Origin: DAOULT01 sp964646625
Lineage (GTDB): Bacteria > Chloroflexota > Anaerolineae > CAZYHC01
Length of the DNA stretch: 64,000 nucleotides
Direction: 5' to 3'
NCBI GenBank assembly: GCA_964646625.1
Contig: CAZYHC010000022.1
Coordinates: 3,703 to 67,702 of the forward strand
The position numbers and the translations under genes are program-made. Below are positions 34,959 through 43,147 of the stretch, piece by piece. The number at the start of each line of letters is the position of its first letter. Within the stretch, counting starts at the first letter, position 1. Below the pieces are notes generated by a model, which saw nothing but the letters and a program-made list of their open reading frames with translations, made no database searches and had not been told where the DNA came from.

Positions 34959-35111
34959 TTACCACGTTTTCTCTGCCTTCGCAACCAGGTCGGGGTCAAA
35001 ATCAATATCAGGCAGGTTGTAATCCCATTCGACCTCCTTGATTGGCATGGGCACGAAAATGATCGCTTCTTGCCTCAGAACTGCGCCCTTCTTGTCACGG
35101 AATTGCCACAC
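34959..35111 (-). CDS. Possible small acidic protein of 50 residues
   Basis: From a GTG at 35111 the frame reads WQFRDKKGAVLRQEAIIFVP, then MPIKEVEWDYNLPDIDFDPD, LVAKAEKTW and a stop. The composition is protein-like, unlike a chance frame, but there is no clear ribosome site. It is divergent from the VIT/vWA gene and shares its start region. Could be a small regulator, an antitoxin-like protein, or the tail of a lost gene. The remainder of the 34859-35156 gap holds only the promoters listed. Confidence 0.35.
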   Translation of the reverse strand: MWQFRDKKGAVLRQEAIIFVPMPIKEVEWDYNLPDIDFDPDLVAKAEKTW

Positions 35112-35116
35112 AGAGG

Positions 35117-35125
35117 TGTTATACT
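35117..35125 (+). promoter_or_regulatory. Extended -10 promoter of the VIT/vWA gene
   Basis: TGTTATACT (TG-N-TATACT), 32 bp before the ATG at 35157. No -35 box at normal spacing, as often with extended -10 promoters. Confidence 0.5.
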
Positions 35126-35156
35126 GTAGGCAAATGTGATAAGGAGGGTTTTTGCC

Positions 35157-37334
35157 ATGAAAAAGCTGTGTACAACTATCTTGTTGATTCTGTTTCTGAC
35201 CCAGGTGGGGTCGAATATGGCTCTGGCCGATGGCATGGTTATCCCCAACACTCTGGGCTACCTGGGGGTCGAATATCACCGCGTGACGGTGGAGATCGAC
35301 GACCAGCAGGCCACCACCAGAGTGGAGCAGGCGTTTCACAATCCCTATGACATAACCGTCAGCGGTCTCTACACCTTTCCCCTGCCGGAGACGGCCATCA
35401 TCTCCGACTTTCGGGTCAGGCTGGACGGCCAGCCTCAGACCATCAAGGTCATGGATACGGCGGCCACCGAGTCCTATTTGCAGTGGGCCATCGCCAATCA
35501 ACGCGACCCCTCGCTTCTGCAATACTCCGGCCAGGAGACCTACGCTCTGGAGATCACCCTGCCGCCCCACTCGACCAGGGTGATGGTCCTGGAATACGAG
35601 GAAATGATCGTCCCCAGCGGCGACCTGTACCGCTATTATTACACCCTGAGCACAGAAAGGTACTCGGCCAGCAATCTGAAAGAGGTCTCCATAACCGTCG
35701 ATCTGCGCTCTTCTCGTGGGGTAGCCAGCGTTTACTCCCCGAAGCACGACGTGGCCGTCGAGCGAGTCAACTCGCATCAGGTGCGTGCCCGCTACATGGC
35801 TCACGATGTCAGGCCCACGGAGGACTTCACGCTGTACTATACCACTACAGAGAAGGATTTTGGGGCGGCCCTGTTTAGCGACGAGGTCGATGGGCAGGGC
35901 TATTTCATGTTCCTCTTCTCGCCCAGCACGGAGGTCGTGGAGAAAGAGAGCATCGCCAAGGACATCGTGTTCGTCATCGATCGTTCGGGCAGCATGGCCG
36001 GGGAGAAGATCGAGCAGGCCAGAGAAGCTCTCAGGTTCATGGTGGGGCAACTGGGCGAAGATGACCGGTTCTCCATCGTCAGCTTCGATCACGAGATCGA
36101 TACTTTCTCCCGTGAGCTAAGGCCCGCGGAGGGCAACGCCATCTGGGAGGCTATGGATTACGTGAACTACCTCATCGATCGGGGCGATACCGACATCGAC
36201 GCCGCGTTGACCACCGGCCTGGACATCCTGGCCCGCAGCGGACGCTCCCAGGCCACCCAGGTGATAATCTTCCTGACCGACGGGCTGCCCACCGCCGGCG
36301 TCACCGACGAGACCGCCATCAGGGAGGACGTGCGGCGGGCCAACGATGGCCTGGGAGCCAGCGTCCACGTCTTCGGCGTGGGCTACGACGTGAACACCCA
36401 CCTGCTGGACGGCATCGCCGCCGAGAACCACGGGGCAGTGACCTACGTTGAGCCTGGTCAAAGCCTGGAAGCGGCCCTGACCACCTTCTATGCCCAGATC
36501 GCCCATCCCCTCCTGGCCGAGGTGACCATCACCTTTGAGGGCATGGCAGTGGAAGCAGTTTATCCCCAGACCCTTCCCGACCTTTTTGTGGGTTCCAGCC
36601 TGGTTTTAACCGGCAAGCACGCCGGGGTCTCGGAACTGGTGACCGTGCGCCTGAGCGGGATGACCCCCCAGGGGAGAAAGGAGTACATCTATGACCTGGA
36701 GCCAGCTTCCGGGTACGTGTTTGTCCCCCGGCTGTGGGCCACCAGGAGGGTAGGCGAGCTTCTGGATCGCGGCCGGGTGGAAGGGGAGACTGAAGCCCTG
36801 GTCGAGGAGGTGCGGGCTTTGGGCCTGGCTTTTGGCCTGGTCACGCCTTATACCACCACCATCATTCAGGCCCAGACAGAGGGAGTGGCCTCCGAGGAAA
36901 TCATGGCCCTCTACCGCCAGGATCGGGACGGCGACGGCCAATGGGATTACAACCTGGCCTCCGGCGACGCCACAGTCAGGGCCAGAGTGCAGAACCAGGC
37001 TTATCAGAACGCCGTCCAGGCCAACCTGGCGGCCGGGGCGAACGTGCTTAACCTGGGGCGCAAGAATTTTGTGCAGATGGAATACTACGCCGTAGACTTA
37101 GAGCTGTTGCACGATGCTGAGGGACAGCAGACCGCTAAGGTGAAGGTTGATAGGGTGATCCGCTTCGCTTCGCCGGAATACTTCGCCCTGGCTAGGGATA
37201 AGACCTTACAGCAGGTTTTGCAGGCCGGCCCGGACGTGATCTTTGAGCACGAGGGCGAAGTTATCGCCGTCCAGAGCGAGGTCACTTCGCAGGCCACCAC
37301 CACGACCTCTGAGCTCGTTGTGGACCTGGGATGA
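35157..37334 (+). CDS. Secreted VIT and von Willebrand factor A domain protein
   Basis: 725 residues from the ATG at 35157, nine bases after AAGGAGG. Signal peptide 1-25 (CTTILLILFLTQVGSNMALA). VIT domain about 30-155 (VEIDDQQATTRVEQAFHNPY, then LYTFPLPETAIISDFRVRLDG), vWA domain about 268-440 with an intact metal-ion site: DRSGSM (Asp275), Thr/Asp in IIFLTDGLPT. A beta-rich C-terminal half resembles inter-alpha-trypsin-inhibitor heavy-chain-like bacterial proteins. Expected to be exported and to bind proteins or matrix through the vWA metal site. No membrane anchor or sortase motif is seen at the end. Confidence 0.92.
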   Translation: MKKLCTTILLILFLTQVGSNMALADGMVIPNTLGYLGVEYHRVTVEIDDQQATTRVEQAFHNPYDITVSGLYTFPLPETAIISDFRVRLDGQPQTIKVMDTAATESYLQWAIANQRDPSLLQYSGQETYALEITLPPHSTRVMVLEYEEMIVPSGDLYRYYYTLSTERYSASNLKEVSITVDLRSSRGVASVYSPKHDVAVERVNSHQVRARYMAHDVRPTEDFTLYYTTTEKDFGAALFSDEVDGQGYFMFLFSPSTEVVEKESIAKDIVFVIDRSGSMAGEKIEQAREALRFMVGQLGEDDRFSIVSFDHEIDTFSRELRPAEGNAIWEAMDYVNYLIDRGDTDIDAALTTGLDILARSGRSQATQVIIFLTDGLPTAGVTDETAIREDVRRANDGLGASVHVFGVGYDVNTHLLDGIAAENHGAVTYVEPGQSLEAALTTFYAQIAHPLLAEVTITFEGMAVEAVYPQTLPDLFVGSSLVLTGKHAGVSELVTVRLSGMTPQGRKEYIYDLEPASGYVFVPRLWATRRVGELLDRGRVEGETEALVEEVRALGLAFGLVTPYTTTIIQAQTEGVASEEIMALYRQDRDGDGQWDYNLASGDATVRARVQNQAYQNAVQANLAAGANVLNLGRKNFVQMEYYAVDLELLHDAEGQQTAKVKVDRVIRFASPEYFALARDKTLQQVLQAGPDVIFEHEGEVIAVQSEVTSQATTTTSELVVDLG

Positions 37335-37460
37335 ACATCTCCTCGATCAGCGGGCGGATTTTATCGTAACGGGGCAACCAGCCAGAAGCTCTCGTCTCGG
37401 TTCTGTGGGCGGTCGTCATCGAGCCATCGATGGCGGCCGTCTTGATTTTGCCATATGCAA
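37323..37460 (-). pseudogene. Fossil of an LCP-family gene C-terminus
   Basis: On the minus strand the frame reads AAIDGSMTTAHRTETRASGW, LPRYDKIRPLIEEMFIPG. This matches the last 40 residues of the LCP protein at 26149-27738 (AAIDGSMTTAHRTETGAS, LPRYDKIRPLIEEMFIPG) almost exactly, and the DNA is alike throughout. There is no start, no LCP core and no matching stop. It abuts the stop of the VIT/vWA gene in antisense orientation and lies in the leader of the polysaccharide regulator. Confidence 0.8.
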
Positions 37461-37471
37461 CCGAGTCCGAT

Positions 37472-37500
37472 TTGCCACTACTCCAGGATTCCTGTATAAT
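37472..37500 (+). promoter_or_regulatory. Promoter of the orphan OmpR-type regulator
   Basis: TTGCCA (37472-37477), 17-bp spacer ending TG, TATAAT (37495-37500), leaving a leader of about 65 bases before the GTG at 37571. Confidence 0.7.
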
Positions 37501-37570
37501 TAAAAGGTGAGTTTGAGCCCCAGGGATTCAGGGGCAACGCTTTCGATATCACCTTCATTGGAGGCAGAGA

Positions 37571-38308
37571 GTGGCCGCGACCATCTTAATAATCGAGGAT
37601 GACAAACATCTGCTCGAGCTGCTCAAAACTCTACTGGAGGCCTATAATTATGATATAGTAACCTCTAACAGTGGTCTTGAGGGATTACGGCAGGCCTACG
37701 CTACTCAGCCTGATTTGGTCATTCTGGACATCATGTTACCAGGTATGGATGGCTGGAAAGTCTGCGAGCGATTGAGAGAGATGTCCAAAGTGCCTATCTT
37801 GATAATTACAGCCAGGGCGAAGGCCGTTGAAGATGTAGTGAAAGGGCTGAAAACAGGGGCTGACGACTACTTGACCAAACCCTTTAATAACCAGGAACTC
37901 CTGGCCAGGGTGGAAGCTCTCCTCCGCCGGGTCCACTCTAACAAAGAGGGGGAGAACGGGGACTCTACCGTATACTCGGATGGAAGACTGACCATAGACT
38001 TTGATCGACGTAAGGTCGCGCTCAAAGGCCAAGAGATTTATCTGACGACCAAAGAGTTCGATCTATTGAGTTGCTTGGTGCAGAATGCCAACCAGACTTT
38101 GTCCCACAAATGCCTTCTCGCCCAGGTCTGGGGGCCAGAATACTCTCTTCAGACAGATTATCTCAAAGTATATATTCATCGTTTACGCCGGAAGATAGAG
38201 GAGGACCCCGCCCGTCCAGCTACGATATTAACGGAGTGGGGTATAGGCTACCGCTTCGTAGAAAACGTCTCAAGTTTATCCGTAAACAGGTCATCGTCAG
38301 CCGAATAA
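37571..38308 (+). CDS. OmpR/PhoB-family response regulator (orphan)
   Basis: 245 residues from a GTG with GGAGGCAGAGA just before it. Receiver: E9-D10-D11, phosphoacceptor Asp53 (VILDIMLPGMDG), Thr in LIITAR, Lys in YLTKPFNN. Winged helix about 145-235 (LTTKEFDLLSCLVQNANQTL, YLKVYIHRLRRKIEEDP, GIGYRF). No complete kinase is adjacent; only a 39-codon kinase scrap lies downstream. It is followed by a strong terminator. As the first gene of the polysaccharide region it is the natural candidate to bind the phased repeats at 38385 and 51437; this is inference. Confidence 0.94.
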   Translation: MAATILIIEDDKHLLELLKTLLEAYNYDIVTSNSGLEGLRQAYATQPDLVILDIMLPGMDGWKVCERLREMSKVPILIITARAKAVEDVVKGLKTGADDYLTKPFNNQELLARVEALLRRVHSNKEGENGDSTVYSDGRLTIDFDRRKVALKGQEIYLTTKEFDLLSCLVQNANQTLSHKCLLAQVWGPEYSLQTDYLKVYIHRLRRKIEEDPARPATILTEWGIGYRFVENVSSLSVNRSSSAE

Positions 38309-38355
38309 GGGGTTTTTGCCCCTCCATAGAGGGCATCTGTGTACCAGCTATGAGA

Positions 38356-38394
38356 GTTACTGCGTACCGTTCAAGGCACGCAGTAACTTTTTTT
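38356..38394 (+). terminator. Rho-independent terminator after the orphan regulator
   Basis: GTTACTGCGT (38356-38365) and ACGCAGTAAC (38378-38387) form a perfect stem followed by seven T residues. The T-run overlaps the first repeat of the next promoter. Confidence 0.92.
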
Positions 38395-38445
38395 AACCAT
38401 TTTTAACATTCTATTTACTCCAGGTTTACCTTAGTGTGATATAAT
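38385..38445 (+). promoter_or_regulatory. Phased-repeat promoter 1 of the polysaccharide locus
   Basis: AAC ends recur at 38385, 38395 and 38405 as TTTTTAACCATTTTTAAC with 10-bp phasing; looser TTTAC motifs follow at 38414 and 38425; TATAAT at 38440-38445. No -35 consensus lies 17 bp upstream, as expected for an activator-dependent promoter. The same arrangement with identical spacing occurs at 51437-51497. Confidence 0.75.
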
Positions 38446-38454
38446 GCTAAATGT

Positions 38455-38574
38455 GTGGTGATTCCAAATGTGCTGGATAACGCCCTTCAATACTCACCGG
38501 AGGGGGGGACTATTATCGTCGAAATCGATTTTAGCCTGCCCAAGATAACCAAAGATACCCAGGTAGGATGTTGA
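38455..38574 (+). pseudogene. Histidine-kinase N-box fragment (39-codon mini-ORF)
   Basis: The frame VVIPNVLDNALQYSPEGGTI, followed by IVEIDFSLPK, is the N box of an HATPase domain. It begins at a GTG about ten bases after the TATAAT box and stops at TGA 38574, overlapping the ATG of the next gene. Everything else of a kinase is missing. It could be a dead remnant of the partner of the orphan regulator or act as a leader ORF. Confidence 0.75.
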
Positions 38575-40418
38575 AGAAAATGAAACGGAAGTTGTTCTTC
38601 TGGGGCACGTTTCTCTTTTGCTCTGCCTTATTCTTAACGGTGCATGGGATAGCCTCCGGAGTTTTGGCCAGTTCCCCCTCCTATTCTAAACCAGAAGAGG
38701 GCCCAACGCCTACCGCTCTGCCCCAGGTGTTTTGGCGGGGCCGCATCGCGCAACAATACGATGCGGCTATGGGGGGCGTTATCGCCGTCCAGGTAATAGG
38801 TCTGCGGGATTGGCCCGTGGAAATCAGTAAGGAAGGCTGGCAGGCCACCGCTTACACCGGCACCAAGCCAGATTTTGGGGAGTTCGCGTGTGAGTTCAGC
38901 CCTCTTTTGCCGGACCTCTACCTGATTACCCCTAAAGATTTAGGTATTAGCCTGGAGGTCGATCTGACCCGAGGAGGGTTTGCCCTGGTAGAATTTGCGC
39001 CCTATACTGACCTCCCGCCGCCTGCGCCAGCGCCAGGGTGCGTGATGCGGGTGCGGAACCGCTCTGAGGTGGCGGTGCGGCTCACCATCGTGGACCACGA
39101 ATATGACCTGCCCCCTGGGGCCTCAAAAATCCTGGCCGTCAATCCTGGGATTCACACCTACAGCATCTCTTCCTACGGATACGAGACCATCAGCGAAGAG
39201 ACCCTTTTTGAAACTGGCTATTGGACGTGGAACATAAGCGCCGGGAAAGCCCTCAATGTCCCACAGATCGAAGGCATAGTACTGGCCCCAGATGGGGGCA
39301 CCAGACTGGCGGCCGGAGAGGTGCGTCTCGGAAATAAAGAGGGGACAGTTTCCAAGTACAGCATTATCAGTGCCTTGGAACCTTTTAGTTTTGAAGGATT
39401 GGCCCCTGGTCTCTACTTACTGGATGTCTTGCCCCCGGGGGATTCACCTTTCTGGCCCCCGGATCCGATCCCCATCACCATTACGGAACCAAGGGTGGTG
39501 GAAAGCCAATTTATTACCGTCACAGTCACTTACGCGCAGATTCGGGGCACGGTGCTGGAACCAGACGGCGAAACTCGCCTGGCGGCTGGAGAAGTAGGTC
39601 TTCTGGGGGGAGACCAATGCGCTCCTCCTTGCGTCTTTGGTGGTCTGTGGGCTGAAATCGACCCCTACCAGCCCTTCCGTTTTGGAGGTTTAGCGCCCGG
39701 CACCTACGTCCTGGAAGTCTTTTTAGCGGAGGATTCGCCTTTCTGGCCCCCAGAATCGATGAGCGTGACCATCCCGGCCAACGGGGTAAAAGAGCCTCAG
39801 ACGCTGGAGGTCAGGCTCACTTACCCCCAGGTGGAAGGGGTGGTGGTGGGAGCGGATGGCACCACCCGGCTTACAGCCGGAGGCGTGAGCCTGTGGAATG
39901 AAGATGGCTCCATTGCGTTATGGGATGAGATCAGCCCTGACAGGCCCTTCCGTTTTGGCGGTGTGCCCCCCGGCCGTTATTTCTTAGAGGTGGTTCCACC
40001 GGAGGGCTCCCAGCTTTCGCCTCCAGAACCGCTCCCCATCACCATCGAAGCCGGCAGCCAATACCGTGCTCCGCAACGGCTAACCCTGAAGATGCGTGGC
40101 CCTAGCCTCGTTGGCCGGGTTATATACCAGGGCCAGCCTATGGCGGGGGTTAGCGTGGATGTATATAACGCCGACGGCTCGAAATTGGGGTGGACCAGTA
40201 CCGATGACCAGGGCCGGTTCGCTATCGGGGGGTTGGAGCCCGATCGATACTTCGTGGATGTCTTTCTGCCCTGGCCGCAGGAGGTCACACATTGGCTTGG
40301 GCCACCCACCCCCATCATCTTTACCCTGAGCGAAGAGCAGCCGGTCAGGGATATAGGGGTTATCGAGTTGATAATGTGGACCGATTTTTTGAACCATCAC
40401 TTGAACCAGTCCTCATAA
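38568..40418 (+). CDS. Secreted protein with four carboxypeptidase-regulatory-like repeats
   Basis: 616 residues. Signal peptide at 1-35 (LFFWGTFLFCSALFLTVHGIA). An unrecognised N-terminal domain (about 50-225) is followed by four Ig-like repeats of roughly 85-95 residues, the first three nearly alike: IEGIVLAPDGGTRLAAGEV, FEGLAPGLYLLDVLPPGDSP, FWPPDPIPITI. These resemble CarboxypepD_reg/SpaA-type modules of surface proteins. Start: ATG at 38568 overlaps the kinase fragment stop; ATG at 38580 is an alternative. First full gene downstream of the phased promoter, so probably regulated with the polysaccharide genes. Confidence 0.82.
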   Translation: MLKKMKRKLFFWGTFLFCSALFLTVHGIASGVLASSPSYSKPEEGPTPTALPQVFWRGRIAQQYDAAMGGVIAVQVIGLRDWPVEISKEGWQATAYTGTKPDFGEFACEFSPLLPDLYLITPKDLGISLEVDLTRGGFALVEFAPYTDLPPPAPAPGCVMRVRNRSEVAVRLTIVDHEYDLPPGASKILAVNPGIHTYSISSYGYETISEETLFETGYWTWNISAGKALNVPQIEGIVLAPDGGTRLAAGEVRLGNKEGTVSKYSIISALEPFSFEGLAPGLYLLDVLPPGDSPFWPPDPIPITITEPRVVESQFITVTVTYAQIRGTVLEPDGETRLAAGEVGLLGGDQCAPPCVFGGLWAEIDPYQPFRFGGLAPGTYVLEVFLAEDSPFWPPESMSVTIPANGVKEPQTLEVRLTYPQVEGVVVGADGTTRLTAGGVSLWNEDGSIALWDEISPDRPFRFGGVPPGRYFLEVVPPEGSQLSPPEPLPITIEAGSQYRAPQRLTLKMRGPSLVGRVIYQGQPMAGVSVDVYNADGSKLGWTSTDDQGRFAIGGLEPDRYFVDVFLPWPQEVTHWLGPPTPIIFTLSEEQPVRDIGVIELIMWTDFLNHHLNQSS

Positions 40419-40476
40419 GCTCCTCACCATTCATACCAGGAGGTTGTGAAAGGGAAGGATAAGAGGTGAACGGGCA

Positions 40477-41592
40477 ATGGAATTGAGAGCGTATCTTAAA
40501 ATTCTTTTAAGGAGCTGGTGGATCATTATACCTGCTTTCCTGATTACCCTGACAGCCAGCGTGGTGTTCAGTTATACCCGGCCCGATATCTATCAGGCTT
40601 CGGCTACGTTTATCGTCAGCCCCAGTGCTTCTATTCGTGAACTGAGCGATCTGATCGGGGGCTTCAACAACATCAGTTTTCGGGATGGTAGTATTGTGAC
40701 CACCTACGCCGAAGTATTTGTCACTCGCACCATCGTTGATACCGCCACCCGGAAGCTGGGCCTGTCATTTGAAGAGCTAAAGGAATACTCCTTTCGTAGC
40801 GTAGTGCTTCCCGATACCAACCTCATTAAGCTTACTGTGGAAGGGACCAGTCCACAGCTTACCAGAGACCTGGCTAATGCGATAGGGGCCGAAACCATCG
40901 AGTACGTTAGCGGCCTATACGAGATTTACGATGTCAAGCTTCTGGACCCTGCCGTGCTCCCTCGCAGTCCGGTGCAACCGAGCAAAGCACGCAACGTGGC
41001 CTTTGGCGCGGTCTTTGGCTTGATGTTGGGGGTCAGTTTAGCTTTCCTGAAAGAGTATTTGAAGGTGCCGGAAATCGTGGACTACTTGACCATAGTGGAT
41101 ACCCAAACCGGCCTCTACAATGAACAGTATTTCTTGATGCGACTGAAAGAGGAAATCAGCCGGGCCAGGAATCACGGGCATTCCCTGGCCCTGGCGCTCA
41201 TGAGCATAGATCGTTTTGACCAGCTCGGGGAACTCTACTCTCCCGAGATAAAAGAGATCGCGCTCAAAAAGGTGGCCCTTTATTTAAAGCAGTATCTTAA
41301 AGAAGAGACGCTGATGGCCCGTCTCGGAGACGACAAGTTCGCTTTTCTTTTGCCCTACACCTCTGCTGAAGGTGCGGTGCAGACCATGGAGCGGCTGCGG
41401 ACGAGAATGGAATGTAACATTTTCGAGCTGGGAGACAGCGGGGTCCAATTGAACCTGACCGTTAGCTTTGGGATCACCGATTGTGTTAATGGAACAACCG
41501 ATATGGAAGGACTGCTCTCCGAAGCCGATCAGACTTTGGAGAAGGCCGCCCGGAACGGACAAAACACAGTGCTTTTGTTCGCAAAGCAGTAG
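40477..41592 (+). CDS. Wzz-like polysaccharide copolymerase fused to a degenerate GGDEF domain
   Basis: 371 residues. Residues 1-190 are a Wzz/chain-length-determinant domain: first membrane segment about 16-36, periplasmic part, PRSPVQPSKARN then a second membrane segment about 168-190. Residues about 205-370 are a GGDEF domain: TGLYNEQYFLMRLKEEISRA, ALALMSIDRFDQL, and at 284-288 GDDKF replaces GGDEF (ARLGDDKFAFLLP). With Gly and Glu of the catalytic loop changed it is unlikely to make c-di-GMP; it could bind nucleotide. Usual Wzz partners carry a tyrosine kinase or nothing, so this would put chain-length control under nucleotide or protein signalling. Start ATG follows AGAGGTGA. Confidence 0.88.
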   Translation: MELRAYLKILLRSWWIIIPAFLITLTASVVFSYTRPDIYQASATFIVSPSASIRELSDLIGGFNNISFRDGSIVTTYAEVFVTRTIVDTATRKLGLSFEELKEYSFRSVVLPDTNLIKLTVEGTSPQLTRDLANAIGAETIEYVSGLYEIYDVKLLDPAVLPRSPVQPSKARNVAFGAVFGLMLGVSLAFLKEYLKVPEIVDYLTIVDTQTGLYNEQYFLMRLKEEISRARNHGHSLALALMSIDRFDQLGELYSPEIKEIALKKVALYLKQYLKEETLMARLGDDKFAFLLPYTSAEGAVQTMERLRTRMECNIFELGDSGVQLNLTVSFGITDCVNGTTDMEGLLSEADQTLEKAARNGQNTVLLFAKQ

Positions 41593-41658
41593 GAACGCTC
41601 TCCTGTCAGCGCGATAAGGGAAACAAAAGTTCGAGAAAAACCTTGTGGAGTAAAAGAA

Positions 41659-43104
41659 GTGGGTCTGGCTGAGAAAACAGTTAAGGGCACGATGTGGACT
41701 TACGCTTCTCTCAGTGGCGGTAAGGTTCTGATCTTTATCAGCACCATCATTCTGGGCAGATTGCTCTCCCCTGACGATTTCGGTTTGATAGGCTTCGCCC
41801 TGCTGGTCATATATTACCTCGATCTCAGGGCTTTAGAAATGGGCGCGGCCCTGATCTACAAAAAAGACGAGATAGATAAAGCGGCGAACACTGCTTTCAT
41901 CATCAGCATCTTAAGCGGGCTGGCCTTGTTCCTGGTGGCAAATTTGCTCTCCCCGTTGGTGGCCTCCTTCTTCCAGGAGGCCAGAGTCGAGCCCATCCTG
42001 AGAGTGCTGGCCCTGACCTTTGTGTTCTCTTCTTTTGGGTACGTGCATGAGGCCCTGCTAGAGAAAGAATTGGACTTCAAAAAGAAGTTCGTGCCCGATC
42101 TTGTCCAGGGGATAGTCAAAGGCGCGGTTTCTATATCGCTGGCCCTGCTGGGATTTGGAGTGTGGAGCCTGGTGTGGGGACAGGTGGTAAGCACTCTGGC
42201 CTGGGCCCTGACCCTGTGGGTGGTTTTACCCTGGCGGCCTTCTTTCACCTTCTATAAGTCGGTAGCCAGGGAGTTGTTGAGTTACGGCTTGCAACTGATG
42301 GTCGCCGGATTCCTGTGTCTCATCCACACCGAAGCCGACTATCTCATCGTCGGGAAACTGCTGGGGGGCACGGCTTTGGGTTTCTACATGCTGGCCGTTA
42401 AACCGCCCGATTTCCTCATCATCAACTTCTGTTTCGTGGTCACCAGGGTGATGTTCCCTGCTTACTCTAAATTGCAAGATAACCTGCCTGCCCTGCGCCA
42501 GGGATTCCTGACCACCATTAAGTACATTTCGCTGGTAACTATCCCGGCGGGCATAGGGCTTTATTTCGTGGCGCCCGAGTTTATCCTGACCTTTTACACT
42601 GACAAGTGGGCTAACTCCATTCCCGTTTTACAAGCCCTGGCTCTTCACGCCGCCCTGATGTCCCTGGATTGGGCCGCCGGCGACATCTACAAGGCCAGGG
42701 GGCGACCTGATATCCTTACCAAACTCAACATCGTGGAGAACGTTTTTATCGTCGCGGCGCTATGGTTTGGCGCCCGTTATGGTATTGTCGGGGTAGCCAG
42801 GGCTCGTCTGCTGACCACCGCACTTATAACTACGATCAGGCTCTTCATTGTCCACAAACTGCTTGGGGTGGGCTTTTGGACCATCGTGGCAGAATTCAGA
42901 TATGCTCTGACCGGGGCGCTGGCTATGTTAATGGGTTTGTACGTCTTACGTTATTTCCTGCCCCCGGTCCCTGGCCTGGTCGCTATGGCGCTATCTGTTG
43001 TGACGGGAGCGGGTATCTATTTGTTGGCTCTCTGGCTGGTTCACAGGGAGACAGTTTTGGGGGCTGGTCGGGTTGTTGCGGGGGCAATAGGCAGGGCGTC
43101 GTAA
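41659..43104 (+). CDS. Polysaccharide flippase (Wzx-like, MOP superfamily)
   Basis: 481 residues with 12 or more membrane segments and the family start GLAEKTVKGTMWTYASLSGG, LGRLLSPDDFGLIG. Belongs to the MOP flippases that move polyprenyl-linked repeat units across the membrane (WzxC/TuaB-like). GTG start at 41659 after TGTGGAG. Follows the Wzz-GGDEF gene with a 66-bp gap. Confidence 0.93.
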   Translation: MGLAEKTVKGTMWTYASLSGGKVLIFISTIILGRLLSPDDFGLIGFALLVIYYLDLRALEMGAALIYKKDEIDKAANTAFIISILSGLALFLVANLLSPLVASFFQEARVEPILRVLALTFVFSSFGYVHEALLEKELDFKKKFVPDLVQGIVKGAVSISLALLGFGVWSLVWGQVVSTLAWALTLWVVLPWRPSFTFYKSVARELLSYGLQLMVAGFLCLIHTEADYLIVGKLLGGTALGFYMLAVKPPDFLIINFCFVVTRVMFPAYSKLQDNLPALRQGFLTTIKYISLVTIPAGIGLYFVAPEFILTFYTDKWANSIPVLQALALHAALMSLDWAAGDIYKARGRPDILTKLNIVENVFIVAALWFGARYGIVGVARARLLTTALITTIRLFIVHKLLGVGFWTIVAEFRYALTGALAMLMGLYVLRYFLPPVPGLVAMALSVVTGAGIYLLALWLVHRETVLGAGRVVAGAIGRAS

Positions 43105-43147
43105 CCCCGTTTGTACGCTTCCTCTTGACAGAACAACGGAGATTGGA

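Noticed and set aside
34959..36092. 377-codon minus-strand frame overlapping the VIT/vWA gene
   Set aside because: Most of it is antisense of the VIT/vWA gene; only the last 50 codons, outside that gene, look protein-like and are listed separately.
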